A stretch of DNA of 64,000 nucleotides, taken from the NCBI RefSeq assembly GCF_000380645.1, contig NZ_AQXZ01000016.1, positions 396,442 through 460,441 of the forward strand, in the 5' to 3' direction. The position numbers and the translations under genes are program-made. This stretch comes from Smaragdicoccus niigatensis DSM 44881 = NBRC 103563 (GTDB lineage: Bacteria > Actinomycetota > Actinomycetes > Mycobacteriales > Mycobacteriaceae). Positions 7,911 to 16,359 of the stretch are shown one piece after another. The notes below the pieces were generated by a model. It searched no databases and was not told where the DNA came from. It worked only from the letters and a program-made list of their open reading frames with translations. Within the stretch, counting starts at the first letter, position 1. Every line of letters begins with the position of its first letter.

Positions 7911-8860
7911 CACGCATCGCCCCCTTCGCGCAAGCTGCGCCCAGTCAGATTCAGGAACACATCGTCCAAGGTCGGTTGATGCAGGGTCGCCGACAGGACG
8001 TCGATCCCCTTGTTGTGCAACGCATTCAGAAGTCTCGGAAGCGTTCGATCGCCGGCCTCGACGCGAACGTTGATGGTGTTCGACGTGGTGTCGAGAATCG
8101 TTCCGGCATTCGCAGCGACCTCGCTGGCGAGTTGTACGTCGGATTCGTCGACCGTCACGGCGATCCGATCACCGGCTTGCTGGGCCTTAAGTCGATCGGC
8201 AGTGTCGGCGGCGATGATGCGGCCGTGGTCGATGATGACGATCCGCTCGGCCATCGAGTCAGCTTCCTCGAGGTAGTGCGTCGTCAGCACGATCGTCGTG
8301 CCGCGTTCCTCGCGCAGACGGGTGATGTGTTCCCACAGGTTGGCGCGGTTCTGCGGGTCCATTCCCGTTGATGGCTCATCCAGGAACAGCAGTTCGGGTG
8401 AATGAATGAGTCCGAGCGCGATGTCGAGTCGACGCTTCTGACCACCGGAAAGTGTGCTTACCTTCCGCAGTTCCATACCCTCGAGGGCCAGGGTTGAGAG
8501 CAATTCCTTGCCCCGCTCCGACACCTCGTCTTTGGACAATCCATAGAACCGGCCCTGCATGCGCAGTTCGTCCCAGACGCGGTAGTTGTAGCCCGCTCCT
8601 GGATTCTGGCCGATGTAGCCGATCTTCTTGCGCACCCCCGCGGGGTTCTTGGTGACGTCGATGCCGGCGACTTTGGCCGTTCCACTCGTCGGCGGAAGCA
8701 AGCTCGTCAGCATTCTGAGCGTGGTCGACTTTCCGGCGCCGTTGGGACCGAGAAGCGCGACGAGTTCGCCCTTTTGGACGTCGAGGTCGATGCCTTTGAC
8801 GGCTTCAACGACCTGCTTGCCAGTCGTAAATGTTCTGGTGAGTTTCTCGGTGTGAATCAT
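7910..8860 (-). CDS. ABC exporter ATPase (DrrA-like)
   Basis: A 316-residue ATPase. Walker A GPNGAGKST is near residue 38, the Q-loop is in IGYIGQNPG, the signature is LSGGQKRRLDIA, Walker B LLFLDEPSTGMDP and the switch His in TTHYLEEAD. The C-terminal 90 residues match the DrrA-type regulatory extension, ending PTLDDVFLNLTGRSL. The ATG at 8860 is chosen because the open frame upstream is antisense to the TetR gene. It forms a two-gene operon with the permease and is divergent from tetR, which probably represses it. Confidence 0.92.
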   Translation of the reverse strand: MIHTEKLTRTFTTGKQVVEAVKGIDLDVQKGELVALLGPNGAGKSTTLRMLTSLLPPTSGTAKVAGIDVTKNPAGVRKKIGYIGQNPGAGYNYRVWDELRMQGRFYGLSKDEVSERGKELLSTLALEGMELRKVSTLSGGQKRRLDIALGLIHSPELLFLDEPSTGMDPQNRANLWEHITRLREERGTTIVLTTHYLEEADSMAERIVIIDHGRIIAADTADRLKAQQAGDRIAVTVDESDVQLASEVAANAGTILDTTSNTINVRVEAGDRTLPRLLNALHNKGIDVLSATLHQPTLDDVFLNLTGRSLREGGDA

Positions 8861-8904
8861 TCCCAGCCCTTTATCCGTACAGCATACCGAGTTACGATTA
8901 ACAC

Positions 8905-8917
8905 CGTACACCGTACG
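8905..8917. promoter_or_regulatory. Candidate TetR operator between exporter and regulator
   Basis: CGTAC-ACC-GTACG is a five-base inverted repeat with a three-base centre. CCGTAC occurs three times in the 71-base divergent region (8875, 8904, 8911). TACGAT at 8893-8898 is a fair -10 for tetR, so the repeat would sit at the transcription start. Confidence 0.5.
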
Positions 8918-8931
8918 CATTGGTGGTTCAA

Positions 8932-9717
8932 GTGACAGAATCCAAACCCGTGAGCAGCCCCTACGAAGGTGACCCGAGCGAATGGGGCACGCCCGAAGGT
9001 CGCGCGATGATCGAGCTGCTGTGGAATCCGCCGGCGCCGGGCACTCGTGGGCCCAAGCAGCGGCTTTCGCTCGATCAGATCCTCGGTGCCGCGATGGAGA
9101 TCGCGGCCGCGGAAGGCGTCGACAAACTGTCGATGCGCGCGCTCGCCACCAAGCTCGGCGTCGGCGCGATGACGATCTATACCTACGTGCCCGGGCGCGA
9201 CGAACTGTTCGAGTTGATGATCGACCGCGCGTGGGCCTCGAGACGACCGGCCGACCGGTCGCTCCCCTGGCGCGCGCAAATCGAGTTTCACGCCCGGGAA
9301 GCGTGGGCCATGTACGAGCGCTATCCGTGGATGATTCAGTCCAATCTCTGGCGGATGCCGTTGGGGCCCAATGTGCTCGACATCCAAGAGGATCTCTACC
9401 GGGCAGCAAACCTCACGGGGCTCCCGCCTGCGGACGTGGCCCGCGTGACCGGGCTCGTGGAATCGCATGTGTTCGGTATTGCCCGAAGCAAGATCACCGA
9501 CACCCGCATGTCCGCAACGACCGGCATGAGCGCGGACGACTATTGGGAATCACGGTCGAGCTTCTGGGGGACGTATTACTCGGCAGAACGGTTCCCCACC
9601 ATGACGTTCCTGTGGGAAGAAAAGGCCTTCGACCAAGGCATGGACGAAGGCTTCGAATTCGGGCTAGCGAGGTTGCTGGATGGGGTTGAGCTCCTGGTGG
9701 CGCGCCTTGAGCCCTGA
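8932..9717 (+). CDS. TetR-family regulator with TetR_C_1 ligand domain
   Basis: About 261 residues. After an unusual 45-residue N-terminal stretch comes the TetR HTH: RLSLDQILGAAMEIAAAEG, LSMRALATKLGVGAMTIYTYV. The larger ligand-binding part carries the W-R-A-x-x-E-x-H-A-R-E-A-W pattern of the tetracycline-repressor C-domain class. It is divergent from a DrrAB-like exporter and is its likely local repressor. GTG at 8932 is chosen; TTG 8920 and GTG 8923 are in frame. It ends three bases before the convergent DUF3558 gene. Confidence 0.87.
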   Translation: MTESKPVSSPYEGDPSEWGTPEGRAMIELLWNPPAPGTRGPKQRLSLDQILGAAMEIAAAEGVDKLSMRALATKLGVGAMTIYTYVPGRDELFELMIDRAWASRRPADRSLPWRAQIEFHAREAWAMYERYPWMIQSNLWRMPLGPNVLDIQEDLYRAANLTGLPPADVARVTGLVESHVFGIARSKITDTRMSATTGMSADDYWESRSSFWGTYYSAERFPTMTFLWEEKAFDQGMDEGFEFGLARLLDGVELLVARLEP

Positions 9718-9720
9718 CAG

Positions 9721-10203
9721 TCACTCGGGAAGATACCGAAGGAGAGCGAGTGACACGCTCAGCGCGAGTGGGCACGTGACTTCGACCGATTCGCCCTTCT
9801 CGTTAGTCATTTCAACGTGCACTGAACCGAACGCAGTATCGATTCCGACCGTGCACCCCGCGCGGCGATCATTCGCCAAGAGATAGGTTTCGCCGACCCG
9901 GTCACCGACATTTGCGGTTTGAAAGTCTGAGTATGTGGCGTCTCGTCGAATGGTCGACATGCCGTCGCCTGACGAGGAGACGACCAGCCAGTAGCGTCCG
10001 TTTGTCGTTTCCCATCGACAGACGTGCCACCCGACCGGTTGACCAGTCTCGTTCTTCGTCATGGGGACGGCCCCCGCCTGCCTCAACGCCTGATCCGGCA
10101 ACCCCGTGCACGGATCCCAGACGTGGGCTTGAACGGCTTTGCCTTGGATCGCGCACGCGCCGATGAGGGCCGCCAGCACCAACGCCGCCATGACACTCCG
10201 CAA
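9721..10203 (-). CDS. DUF3558-type lipoprotein, paralog 1
   Basis: A 160-residue lipoprotein. The signal peptide ends in lipobox LIGAC with the lipid-accepting Cys17. The mature part has VWDPCTGLPDQALRQAG, GWHVCRWE and CTVGID, with Cys placed for disulfides as in DUF3558. The family is common in Nocardiaceae and has no known function. The TTG start has GAGAGG six bases upstream and aligns with the TTG start of the paralog at 11135-11611. It is the last gene of a four-gene leftward cluster, 15 bases after the 121-residue gene. Confidence 0.82.
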   Translation of the reverse strand: MRSVMAALVLAALIGACAIQGKAVQAHVWDPCTGLPDQALRQAGAVPMTKNETGQPVGWHVCRWETTNGRYWLVVSSSGDGMSTIRRDATYSDFQTANVGDRVGETYLLANDRRAGCTVGIDTAFGSVHVEMTNEKGESVEVTCPLALSVSLALLRYLPE

Positions 10204-10218
10204 ACCCGCACCTCTCTC

Positions 10219-10584
10219 CTACGCAGTGATCTCTATCTGACCTGGCTGGGGCCAGGTCGACGGCGGGTTATCGGTAATCCAGGCGTACTCGATTCCGGAG
10301 AGGTGTCCATCGGTGATCCAGATGAGGATTTCGCCGCGATAGTCAGCTCTGCTGGTAACAAACACCTCGACCTCGAGCGGCCCGTCCGGAGCGTCGAGTC
10401 GCGGACCGCTCATTGGACCCCGAATGTCGAGAATCCAGTCCGCGGAATTTCGCACTTGCGCCGACACAAGGTCGTCGACCAACGGTCGAAAACGCGAACT
10501 ACTCGAAGCCACCGCCTCGACCAGGCGAACCACCTCTGGCTCGATCGGCCGCCACTCATCAGCTTGTTGGTTGCCCGGATTCAT
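10219..10584 (-). CDS. Conserved-looking small soluble protein, immunity-like appearance
   Basis: A 121-residue protein without signal or membrane segment. The helical N-half (EPEVVRLVEAVASSSS) is followed by a beta-rich C-half ending in LIWITDGHLSGIEYAWITD and PPSTWPQPGQIEI. I have the impression of a widespread actinobacterial family with the pattern D-G-x-L-S-x-x-E-x-A-W-x-T-D-x-P-P. Some members sit as small accessory or immunity-like genes, but I cannot assign it. It lies 15 bases before the DUF3558 paralog 1 gene, so co-translation is likely. Confidence 0.65.
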   Translation of the reverse strand: MNPGNQQADEWRPIEPEVVRLVEAVASSSSRFRPLVDDLVSAQVRNSADWILDIRGPMSGPRLDAPDGPLEVEVFVTSRADYRGEILIWITDGHLSGIEYAWITDNPPSTWPQPGQIEITA

Positions 10585-10702
10585 CGGACGAAGAATGTTC
10601 CTCTCTTGAGTTCAACGGAGGCCAACGGCCGTCTGGCGGTACCTGACCGCGGGGCGGTTGGAGTATCGCCCGCGTCAATTCTTCGCAAGGCGTGAATGCG
10701 AG

Positions 10703-11122
10703 TTAGCGCGGCTGCTCAACCGGGGTGAGCTCTTGATAACGCGCCTTGAGTTCTGAGGGTTGCTTGTCGGAGAGGCCGTGCATGGCGAGGTAGTTGGAAG
10801 CTGCGGCGTCGTCTTCCTCTTCGAAGTGTCGGATTGAAAGGAGCAAGAGTTCGCTCAGTTGCTCGCCGACTTCGATGAATTGATCAAGGCGCACCGTTAG
10901 TCCGGCATCCCGGTCGAATGCCAACCGATCGAATTTCGCAGCGAGCTGTCGCGCAGAAGGCAGATCCGGGAAGCCTGCTGCACCACCAATAAATCGCGTG
11001 TCACCCCGCATCTGGCGAAGTGCCTGCAACCAGTGCTCCGTCGCTTCGCGGCCCTCGATGGCTTTCGAGGGCTTGATCCAAAGGTTCCCAGACTCAGCCT
11101 CGCTGAGCAGTTCTGTCCACAT
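10703..11122 (-). CDS. Alpha-helical protein of unknown function next to DUF3558 lipoprotein
   Basis: A 139-residue, mostly helical soluble protein. MWTELLSEAESGNLWIKP is followed by helices around residues 25-40, 60-105 (LDQFIEVGEQLSELLLLSIRHFEEEDDAAASNYL) and a charged tail. The central helix pair recalls small ESX-substrate-like proteins, but no WXG motif or YxxxD/E export signal is present. It is 12 bases downstream of the DUF3558 paralog 2 gene and surely co-transcribed with it. Function unknown. Confidence 0.65.
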   Translation of the reverse strand: MWTELLSEAESGNLWIKPSKAIEGREATEHWLQALRQMRGDTRFIGGAAGFPDLPSARQLAAKFDRLAFDRDAGLTVRLDQFIEVGEQLSELLLLSIRHFEEEDDAAASNYLAMHGLSDKQPSELKARYQELTPVEQPR

Positions 11123-11134
11123 GGCAACTCCTAA

Positions 11135-11611
11135 CTAGGACGGGAGGTTTGGGAGCAGTTTCCGCGCCACCACGAGAGCGACCTGGCATGCCGCGTCGCC
11201 AGCTTTGCGCCGAGTCATTTCGACATGAACTGAACCGCGGGCGGAGTCGAATCCGACAGTGCATCCGCCGTTTCGATCACCAGCCACCAGATAGGTCTGA
11301 CCACTTCGCCCGCCAACCTCAACGACACGAAAATCTGCATAGGCCGCCCTCTTCCGCAACGTAGCGAGGGAATCCTCCGACGATGCGACATTGAGCCGGT
11401 AGGTGTCGTAGGTGGTCTGCCAACCGCACACGTGCCAGCCCTTGAGCTTCACCGCGTCATCCTTCGTCTCAGGCTTCGCCCCCGCCTCTCGCAAAGCCTG
11501 ATCCGACAACTCGGTGCACGGGTCCCAGAAGTGAGCTTCGACAGCCTTGCCCGGAATAGAGCACCCACTGACGAGGGCCGCGAGCATCAACGCCGACACC
11601 ACAGTCCGCAA
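11135..11611 (-). CDS. DUF3558-type lipoprotein, paralog 2
   Basis: A 158-residue lipoprotein with lipobox LVSGC (Cys17), then GKAVEAHFWDPC, GWHVCGW, CTVGFDSARGSVHVEM. It is clearly related to the product of 9721-10203 over its whole length. A GTG at 11620 is in frame but touches AGGAG. The TTG at 11611 has AGGAG nine bases upstream and matches the paralog's start (both TTG CGG), so I prefer it. It is the first gene of the cluster DUF3558 - helical protein - small protein - DUF3558. Confidence 0.82.
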   Translation of the reverse strand: MRTVVSALMLAALVSGCSIPGKAVEAHFWDPCTELSDQALREAGAKPETKDDAVKLKGWHVCGWQTTYDTYRLNVASSEDSLATLRKRAAYADFRVVEVGGRSGQTYLVAGDRNGGCTVGFDSARGSVHVEMTRRKAGDAACQVALVVARKLLPNLPS

Positions 11612-11806
11612 ATCACTCACCTCCTACACACCATCGACGCACCAGATTGCCAAACGGTTCCATGGTCATTTGCGAGGACTCCTGCTGGGGCGGTCCGGTC
11701 ACATTCCCTCTCGATTGAATTTCTTTAGCGCAGCGGCCGCACCACGGCTCCACTCACCGCAGAATCTGCACAGTCTTGCACCATCGTCGCAGGTCAGGGC
11801 CTCAAC

Positions 11807-11829
11807 TTGTCGTACCTCCGTCGTACGAT
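11807..11829 (+). promoter_or_regulatory. RecA-independent DNA-damage type (PafBC) promoter for the 13E12 gene
   Basis: TTGTCGTAC at 11807, then eight bases, then TACGAT at 11824-11829, with the GTG start eight bases after the -10 begins to end. The mycobacterial motif for PafBC-dependent damage genes is TTGTCRGTG-N8-TAnnnT. The first six bases, the spacing and the -10 match; the last three of the upstream element do not. The gene would be leaderless. Confidence 0.5.
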
Positions 11830-11836
11830 CGATAAC

Positions 11837-13225
11837 GTGTTCGATACCGTCCTAACCGCCGCCACCACCGCCGCCAACCCCGTGGCAGGGGTCGATGCGG
11901 CGATCCTGTGGCACCGCATCGAATCAGCCGCCGCTGCCCGGAAGCTCGCATTTGTGGGCGAGGTTCTGGCCCGTCACCTCAACGAATGCGAAACACCAGT
12001 CGGAACGCTGCCCGGCGGCGTCGATCCTGCCGACGCCGCGGAAGCCGAAATCGCGGCCGCACTCGGCATCACCTGCTCCACCGCCGGGCGCTGGATGTGG
12101 CTCGGACACACTCTCGCCACCCGACTCCCTAACCTCGCGGCAACCTTCGCCGCGGGCGAGCTGACCGAACACCAGGTCCAGACCATCGCAACCTGCACCG
12201 CAAACGTCGACCCCGATTTCATCAAAGAAGTAGAGGCCCACATCCTGTCCGCCCTCAAGGGCTCGTCCGCGCGCCTGGTCGGTAAGAAGCTGCGCGCTGT
12301 GATCGACGCGGTCATCATCCGCGTCGACCCCGACGGCCTCCGCGCCCGCCGCGACGCGGCGGTATTGGGTCGGCACGTCCACGTCCACCCAGCCACCGAC
12401 GGCATGGCCGAACTTGCCGGCTCCCTCACGGCCGAAGATGCCACTTTCCTCGACCGTCGCCTCGATGAAATGGCCAAGCGTGTCTGCAGTGATGACCCAC
12501 GCTCATTCAGTGCCCGCCGCGCCGACGCCTTGGTCGCGCTCACCCACGGCCGCCCCGACCTCGATTGTCTCTGCGGCGACCCCGCATGCCCCTTCACCGC
12601 CGATATCGCCGGCACCCCGCGCCGACCGCTCGTGCACGTCATCGCCCCCGCGGACACCCTCACCGGAGAGTCCGACGCACCGGGCTGGATCGACGGCTTC
12701 GGCTTCATCTCCGCAGAACACCTCCGCGCAATTGCCGCCGCTGCGGACCTGCGGGCGCTGCACAACCCGACTGTTTCGGACGCCGTGGCCGACTACTTCG
12801 CTGAAACCCCCGAGGATCGATACCGGCCCTCCCAGAGTCTGGCGGACTGGGTCAAAGCCGTCCACGGCTGGTGCGCATTCCCGGGATGCGGCCAACCCGC
12901 ATGGGAATCAGACCTCGACCACCGGACACCCCGCAGCGCGGACGGGGACACCGCTTCGTTCAATCTCGGGCCGTTCTGCCGCAAGCACCACAACCTGCAC
13001 ACCCATGGAGGCTGGGAGACCGAGCAACTCATCGACGGCACCCTGATTCTGACCTCACGCGAAGGAAGGGTGTACCGGGTTCCGCCGCTCGGGCCGATCC
13101 CTCTGCTGAGCAACCCCGTGCCGATGAGGCCGAAGAGGCAACCCCGCGCCCAAGGACGCGTCAATCGCGTGCGAAGGGAGCGCAAACGTGCACACGATCA
13201 GAACAACGAGCCGCCACCGTTCTGA
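11837..13225 (+). CDS. 13E12 repeat family protein (DUF222) with HNH endonuclease domain
   Basis: About 462 residues. The N-terminal DUF222 region (residues about 1-300) is helical. The C-terminal HNH domain has CAFPGCGQPAWESDLDHRTP, then FNLGPFCRKHHNLHTHGGW, with two Cys pairs for zinc, the DH dyad and the final H-x-x-x-H. Such proteins occur in many copies in Mycobacteriales, often linked to the REP13E12 repeat. Some are DNA-damage induced in M. tuberculosis. The GTG at 11837 gives MFDTVLTAATTAANP, the usual family start. A TTG at 11807 in the promoter motif is rejected. A strong hairpin follows the stop. Confidence 0.9.
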   Translation: MFDTVLTAATTAANPVAGVDAAILWHRIESAAAARKLAFVGEVLARHLNECETPVGTLPGGVDPADAAEAEIAAALGITCSTAGRWMWLGHTLATRLPNLAATFAAGELTEHQVQTIATCTANVDPDFIKEVEAHILSALKGSSARLVGKKLRAVIDAVIIRVDPDGLRARRDAAVLGRHVHVHPATDGMAELAGSLTAEDATFLDRRLDEMAKRVCSDDPRSFSARRADALVALTHGRPDLDCLCGDPACPFTADIAGTPRRPLVHVIAPADTLTGESDAPGWIDGFGFISAEHLRAIAAAADLRALHNPTVSDAVADYFAETPEDRYRPSQSLADWVKAVHGWCAFPGCGQPAWESDLDHRTPRSADGDTASFNLGPFCRKHHNLHTHGGWETEQLIDGTLILTSREGRVYRVPPLGPIPLLSNPVPMRPKRQPRAQGRVNRVRRERKRAHDQNNEPPPF

Positions 13226-13237
13226 TCGACACCCCGT

Positions 13238-13268
13238 CTAGCCCGCCAGCCCAAGCTGGGCGGGCTAG
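13238..13268 (+). terminator. Hairpin after the 13E12 gene
   Basis: CTAGCCCGCCAGC and GCTGGGCGGGCTAG pair over 13 positions with one bulge around loop CCAA, 13 bases after the stop codon. Confidence 0.8.
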
Positions 13269-13341
13269 GGGGCGCGGGTCGCTAACGGCCCAGCCGGTTC
13301 CCAAGCTGCACACCGAAGTCGATCTTTGTACGCTGCCAGGT

Positions 13342-13794
13342 ATGCCTTCGTTTTCGAACACACGCACCGCAGTCATCAACGCAGACACGGCCGCGATCCA
13401 CGCCCTGATCAACGACTTCCACAAGTGGGAGGGCTGGTCCCCGTGGGAGAAGCTCGACCCGCAGATCAAGCGGACCTACAGCGGCGCTGCTGAGGGCGTC
13501 GGCGCCTTCTACGCCTGGGAAGGCAACAAGAAGGTCGGCCAGGGCAGCATGGAGATCACCTCCTCCACCCCGAGCCAGATCGAACTCGACCTCAAGTTCA
13601 TCGTCCCGTTCGAAGCGGACAACAAGACGACCTTCACGCTCACGCCTGCGGGCACGGGAACTGAGGTTGCCTGGACCATGAGCGGCGAGCGCAACATCCT
13701 GTTCGCGGTGATGGGAAAGCTGTTCTTCGACAAGGCGATCGGCAAGGACTTCGACAAGGGCCTGGCTTCGCTCAAGGAACTCGCTGAGCAGTAA
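13342..13794 (+). CDS. SRPBCC (polyketide cyclase-like) protein
   Basis: A 150-residue START-like single-domain protein. RTAVINADTAAIHALINDFHKWEGWSPWEKLDP is the usual first strand and helix of the family. It then has the strand ending GQGSMEITSSTPSQIELDLKFIVPF, TFTLTPAGTGTEVAWTMSG, and a C-terminal helix FDKGLASLKELAE. Members of this subfamily bind hydrophobic ligands; the true ligand is unknown. The ATG at 13342 is set by the family start. It stands alone between two hairpin terminators. Confidence 0.85.
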   Translation: MPSFSNTRTAVINADTAAIHALINDFHKWEGWSPWEKLDPQIKRTYSGAAEGVGAFYAWEGNKKVGQGSMEITSSTPSQIELDLKFIVPFEADNKTTFTLTPAGTGTEVAWTMSGERNILFAVMGKLFFDKAIGKDFDKGLASLKELAEQ

Positions 13795-13805
13795 TCGCTT
13801 GCCTT

Positions 13806-13842
13806 GACCAGGGCCTCGGGGCGTGCTCCCGGGGCCCTGGTC
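13806..13842 (+). terminator. Hairpin between SRPBCC and glycosyltransferase genes
   Basis: Perfect ten-base arms GACCAGGGCC / GGCCCTGGTC enclose a GC-rich loop that can pair further (CGGG/CCCG). It lies 11 bases after the SRPBCC stop. Confidence 0.8.
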
Positions 13843-13861
13843 GTTGCCGCACAATGGTGCG

Positions 13862-14995
13862 ATGCGCATCCTCTTTTCGACCACTGCCGGCGAAGGCCAC
13901 TTCGGGCCGATGGTGCCCTTCGCGCGGTCCGCGGTCGATGCCGGCCACGAGGTGGCCGTCGCCGCGCCTGAGTCGTTCGCCTCGTCCATCGCGTCGTCCG
14001 GTTTGAAGCACCTGCCCGTCGACGATGTCCCTGGTCATCTCATCGGCGCAGTGATGAGGCAGCTGCCAACGCTCCCCCGCGAAGAGGCGAACAAATTGGT
14101 CGTCGGCGAGGTCTTCGGCCGCCTCGACACCCAATTCGCGTTGCCGAAAATGCGCCAGATCTTCCGGGACTTCCAGCCTGATGTCGTTCTGCGCGAACCG
14201 GCCGAGTTCGCGTCAGCCGTGGCCGCTGTCGAGACCGGTACCCGGTCGACGATCGTCGCAATCGGGGTCGACGAGGCGGACGGGTTCTACCGCGAAACAG
14301 TGCGACCAGCACTTCGCGACTTCGGGATCGACGACGATGCGGAAGTCTGGGACGTCCCGCAGGTCTCGCTCCTGCCGGCCTCGTTCGACTCTGTCAACAA
14401 CGACCACATCGTCACGCGCTACCGCGACCTGCCTGCCAAACGAGTCGAACTGCCCGACTGGTGGAGCGGGAGCGACGCACCTCTCGCCTACGTCACATTC
14501 GGATCAGTCGCCGCCAACATGGGTCTGTTTCCCCGCCTGTACCAGCACGCGATCGACCAACTGGCGAACCTCGACGTTCGCGGCCTGCTGACCATCGGCC
14601 GCAGTGCGGACCCGGCAGCCCTGGGCACACTCCCACCGAACGTCCATGTCGAACAATGGTTTCCACAAGCAGGCGCGCTTGCGCAAGCCGCCGTCGCGAT
14701 CGGGCATGGCGGATTCGGCACAACCCTGGGCGCGTTGGTGGCCGGGGTCCCGAGCGTGGTCATGCCGCTGTTCTCGATCGACCAGTTCATCAACGCACGT
14801 CGTGTCGCCGAATGCGGACTCGGCTTCTCCCTCGACGGACTTGAATCGCCCGCTGCCGACCCCGCCACCGCGGGCGACCTCGCCGCTGCCGTGCAAGAGG
14901 TCCTGACACACAACGAGATTCGCGAACGAGCCGAGAAGATGGCCGCCGAAATCGCCACTCTTCCCCTCGTCACCGACTTCCCGGCAACTCTCTAG
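13862..14995 (+). CDS. GT1-family glycosyltransferase (MGT/erythromycin-GT type)
   Basis: A 377-residue GT-B enzyme. The N-terminus MRILFSTTAGEGHFGPMVPFA is the UDP-glycosyltransferase start with the catalytic-type His. The C-domain has YVTFGSVAAN, the donor site VEQWFPQAGALAQAAVAIGHGGFGTTLGALVAGVPSVVMP with HGGFGT and the P-x-x-x-DQ equivalent FSIDQFINA. The family glycosylates lipids, macrolides or other small molecules with UDP/dTDP sugars. Slightly shorter than the usual 400. Neither substrate nor donor can be read from the sequence. The gene is monocistronic. Confidence 0.87.
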   Translation: MRILFSTTAGEGHFGPMVPFARSAVDAGHEVAVAAPESFASSIASSGLKHLPVDDVPGHLIGAVMRQLPTLPREEANKLVVGEVFGRLDTQFALPKMRQIFRDFQPDVVLREPAEFASAVAAVETGTRSTIVAIGVDEADGFYRETVRPALRDFGIDDDAEVWDVPQVSLLPASFDSVNNDHIVTRYRDLPAKRVELPDWWSGSDAPLAYVTFGSVAANMGLFPRLYQHAIDQLANLDVRGLLTIGRSADPAALGTLPPNVHVEQWFPQAGALAQAAVAIGHGGFGTTLGALVAGVPSVVMPLFSIDQFINARRVAECGLGFSLDGLESPAADPATAGDLAAAVQEVLTHNEIRERAEKMAAEIATLPLVTDFPATL

Positions 14996-15060
14996 AAAAC
15001 AGACAAACCGGAAAATTCGCTCGCGCTAAGTCTGCCTGGCGGCCGACACTGGATAGCGCT

Positions 15061-16350
15061 ATGTCAGAGCAGATCCAAACCGACGTCCGGCGCACACGAC
15101 TGCCCCGGGCGCTGACCCCGTTCCGGCACCCGGCATACCGCCGACTCGGACTCGCACTCACCCTGAACGTCTTCGCGCAGGGCGTGTGGGCCGTCGCGAT
15201 CGTGTGGGAGGTCATCCGCATCGGGGGCGGACCGAGCGAACTGTCCGTCGTGACGGTCGCCGGTGCCGTCGGCCTGCTCGTGCCAGCCCTTCTCGGGGGC
15301 GTTGTCGCCGACCGCATTCCGCAGAAGCGCATTCTCGTCGGCGTCGCGATGGTCGAAACGGCGTGCATGGGAATCGTCGCGCTGCTGTCGTGGACTGACC
15401 TGACCGAGATCTGGCATCTCGCCGTCATCGCATTCACGACCGGCGTGGCGATGGCGTTCTACTATCCGGCCTACACGGCCTGGCTGCCCGCCCTCGTGCC
15501 AGCGGAAGACCTGTTGGCGGTCAACGGTTTTGAGGGTGTCGTCCGGCCGACGATCGGAAACGCGATCGGCCCCGGCGTCGGCGGTGTCGTCGTCGGTGCG
15601 GCGACTTCGTCGGCGGCGCTCGGCGTTGCCGCCGCGTCGAACCTCGCCGGCCTTGCGATCCTCACGCTTGTTCCGCTCACCGCACTACGCCGGGACCTCG
15701 GCACCGCGAACAGCGGAAACGCGATCACGTCAGCCCTGTCCGACGTTCGCGAAGGCTTCGCCTACATGATGCGAACGCCGTGGCTACTCGCCACACTGCT
15801 GGCCGCGTCGATTCTCGTACTCGCCGTGATGGGTCCGATGGAAGTGCTCATCCCGTTCCTCGTCAAGGACAAGCTCGGCGGCGGACCCGACGACCACGCG
15901 ATCGTGATCGCTGCGTTCGGAATCGGGGGTGCACTCGGCGCCCTGGTGATGGGCTCGCTCAGACTTCCACGGCGGTATCTGACCTTCATCAACCTCATGT
16001 GGGGTGTCGGCTGCCTACCGTTCATCGTCATCGCGATGGCACCGAGCGTCTGGGTCGTCGCCGGAGCTGCGGCCGTCATCGGTGCAACCTTTTCGGCACC
16101 GATGGTCGTGTGGGGAACGCTTCTGCAGCAACGAGTTCCGCCGGAGCTGCTGGGCCGGGTGTCGTCGCTCGACTTCTTCGTGTCCATCAGCTTGATGCCG
16201 GTGTCGATGGCCCTCGCCGGTCCGGTGTCGGCTGCCATCGGCATGACCACGACATTCGTCGTCGCGGCGATTGTTCCCATCGTGGTTTCCGTTTCGGCCA
16301 TCCTTCTCGCGAGACTCCCACAGGACGAACTGGCGAACCCCCTGACCTAA
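15061..16350 (+). CDS. MFS transporter (Tap/EntS-like, MFS_3)
   Basis: A 429-residue transporter with 12 predicted helices. FRHPAYRRLGLALTLNVFAQGVW is the typical first segment, the loop 2-3 motif GGVVADRIPQKRI (G-x-x-x-D-R-x-x-R/K-R) follows, and RPTIGNAIGPGVGG marks helix 5. It is of the class that includes the Tap tetracycline/aminoglycoside pump and the enterobactin exporter EntS. Drug or metabolite export is likely, direction outward. The downstream metallo-hydrolase gene follows by nine bases, so they are co-transcribed. Confidence 0.85.
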   Translation: MSEQIQTDVRRTRLPRALTPFRHPAYRRLGLALTLNVFAQGVWAVAIVWEVIRIGGGPSELSVVTVAGAVGLLVPALLGGVVADRIPQKRILVGVAMVETACMGIVALLSWTDLTEIWHLAVIAFTTGVAMAFYYPAYTAWLPALVPAEDLLAVNGFEGVVRPTIGNAIGPGVGGVVVGAATSSAALGVAAASNLAGLAILTLVPLTALRRDLGTANSGNAITSALSDVREGFAYMMRTPWLLATLLAASILVLAVMGPMEVLIPFLVKDKLGGGPDDHAIVIAAFGIGGALGALVMGSLRLPRRYLTFINLMWGVGCLPFIVIAMAPSVWVVAGAAAVIGATFSAPMVVWGTLLQQRVPPELLGRVSSLDFFVSISLMPVSMALAGPVSAAIGMTTTFVVAAIVPIVVSVSAILLARLPQDELANPLT

Positions 16351-16359
16351 GCTGGGCGC

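Noticed and set aside
8861..9409. Upstream extension of the ABC ATPase
   Set aside because: The frame is antisense to the tetR gene, and the ATP-binding domain starts at MIHTEKL (8860).
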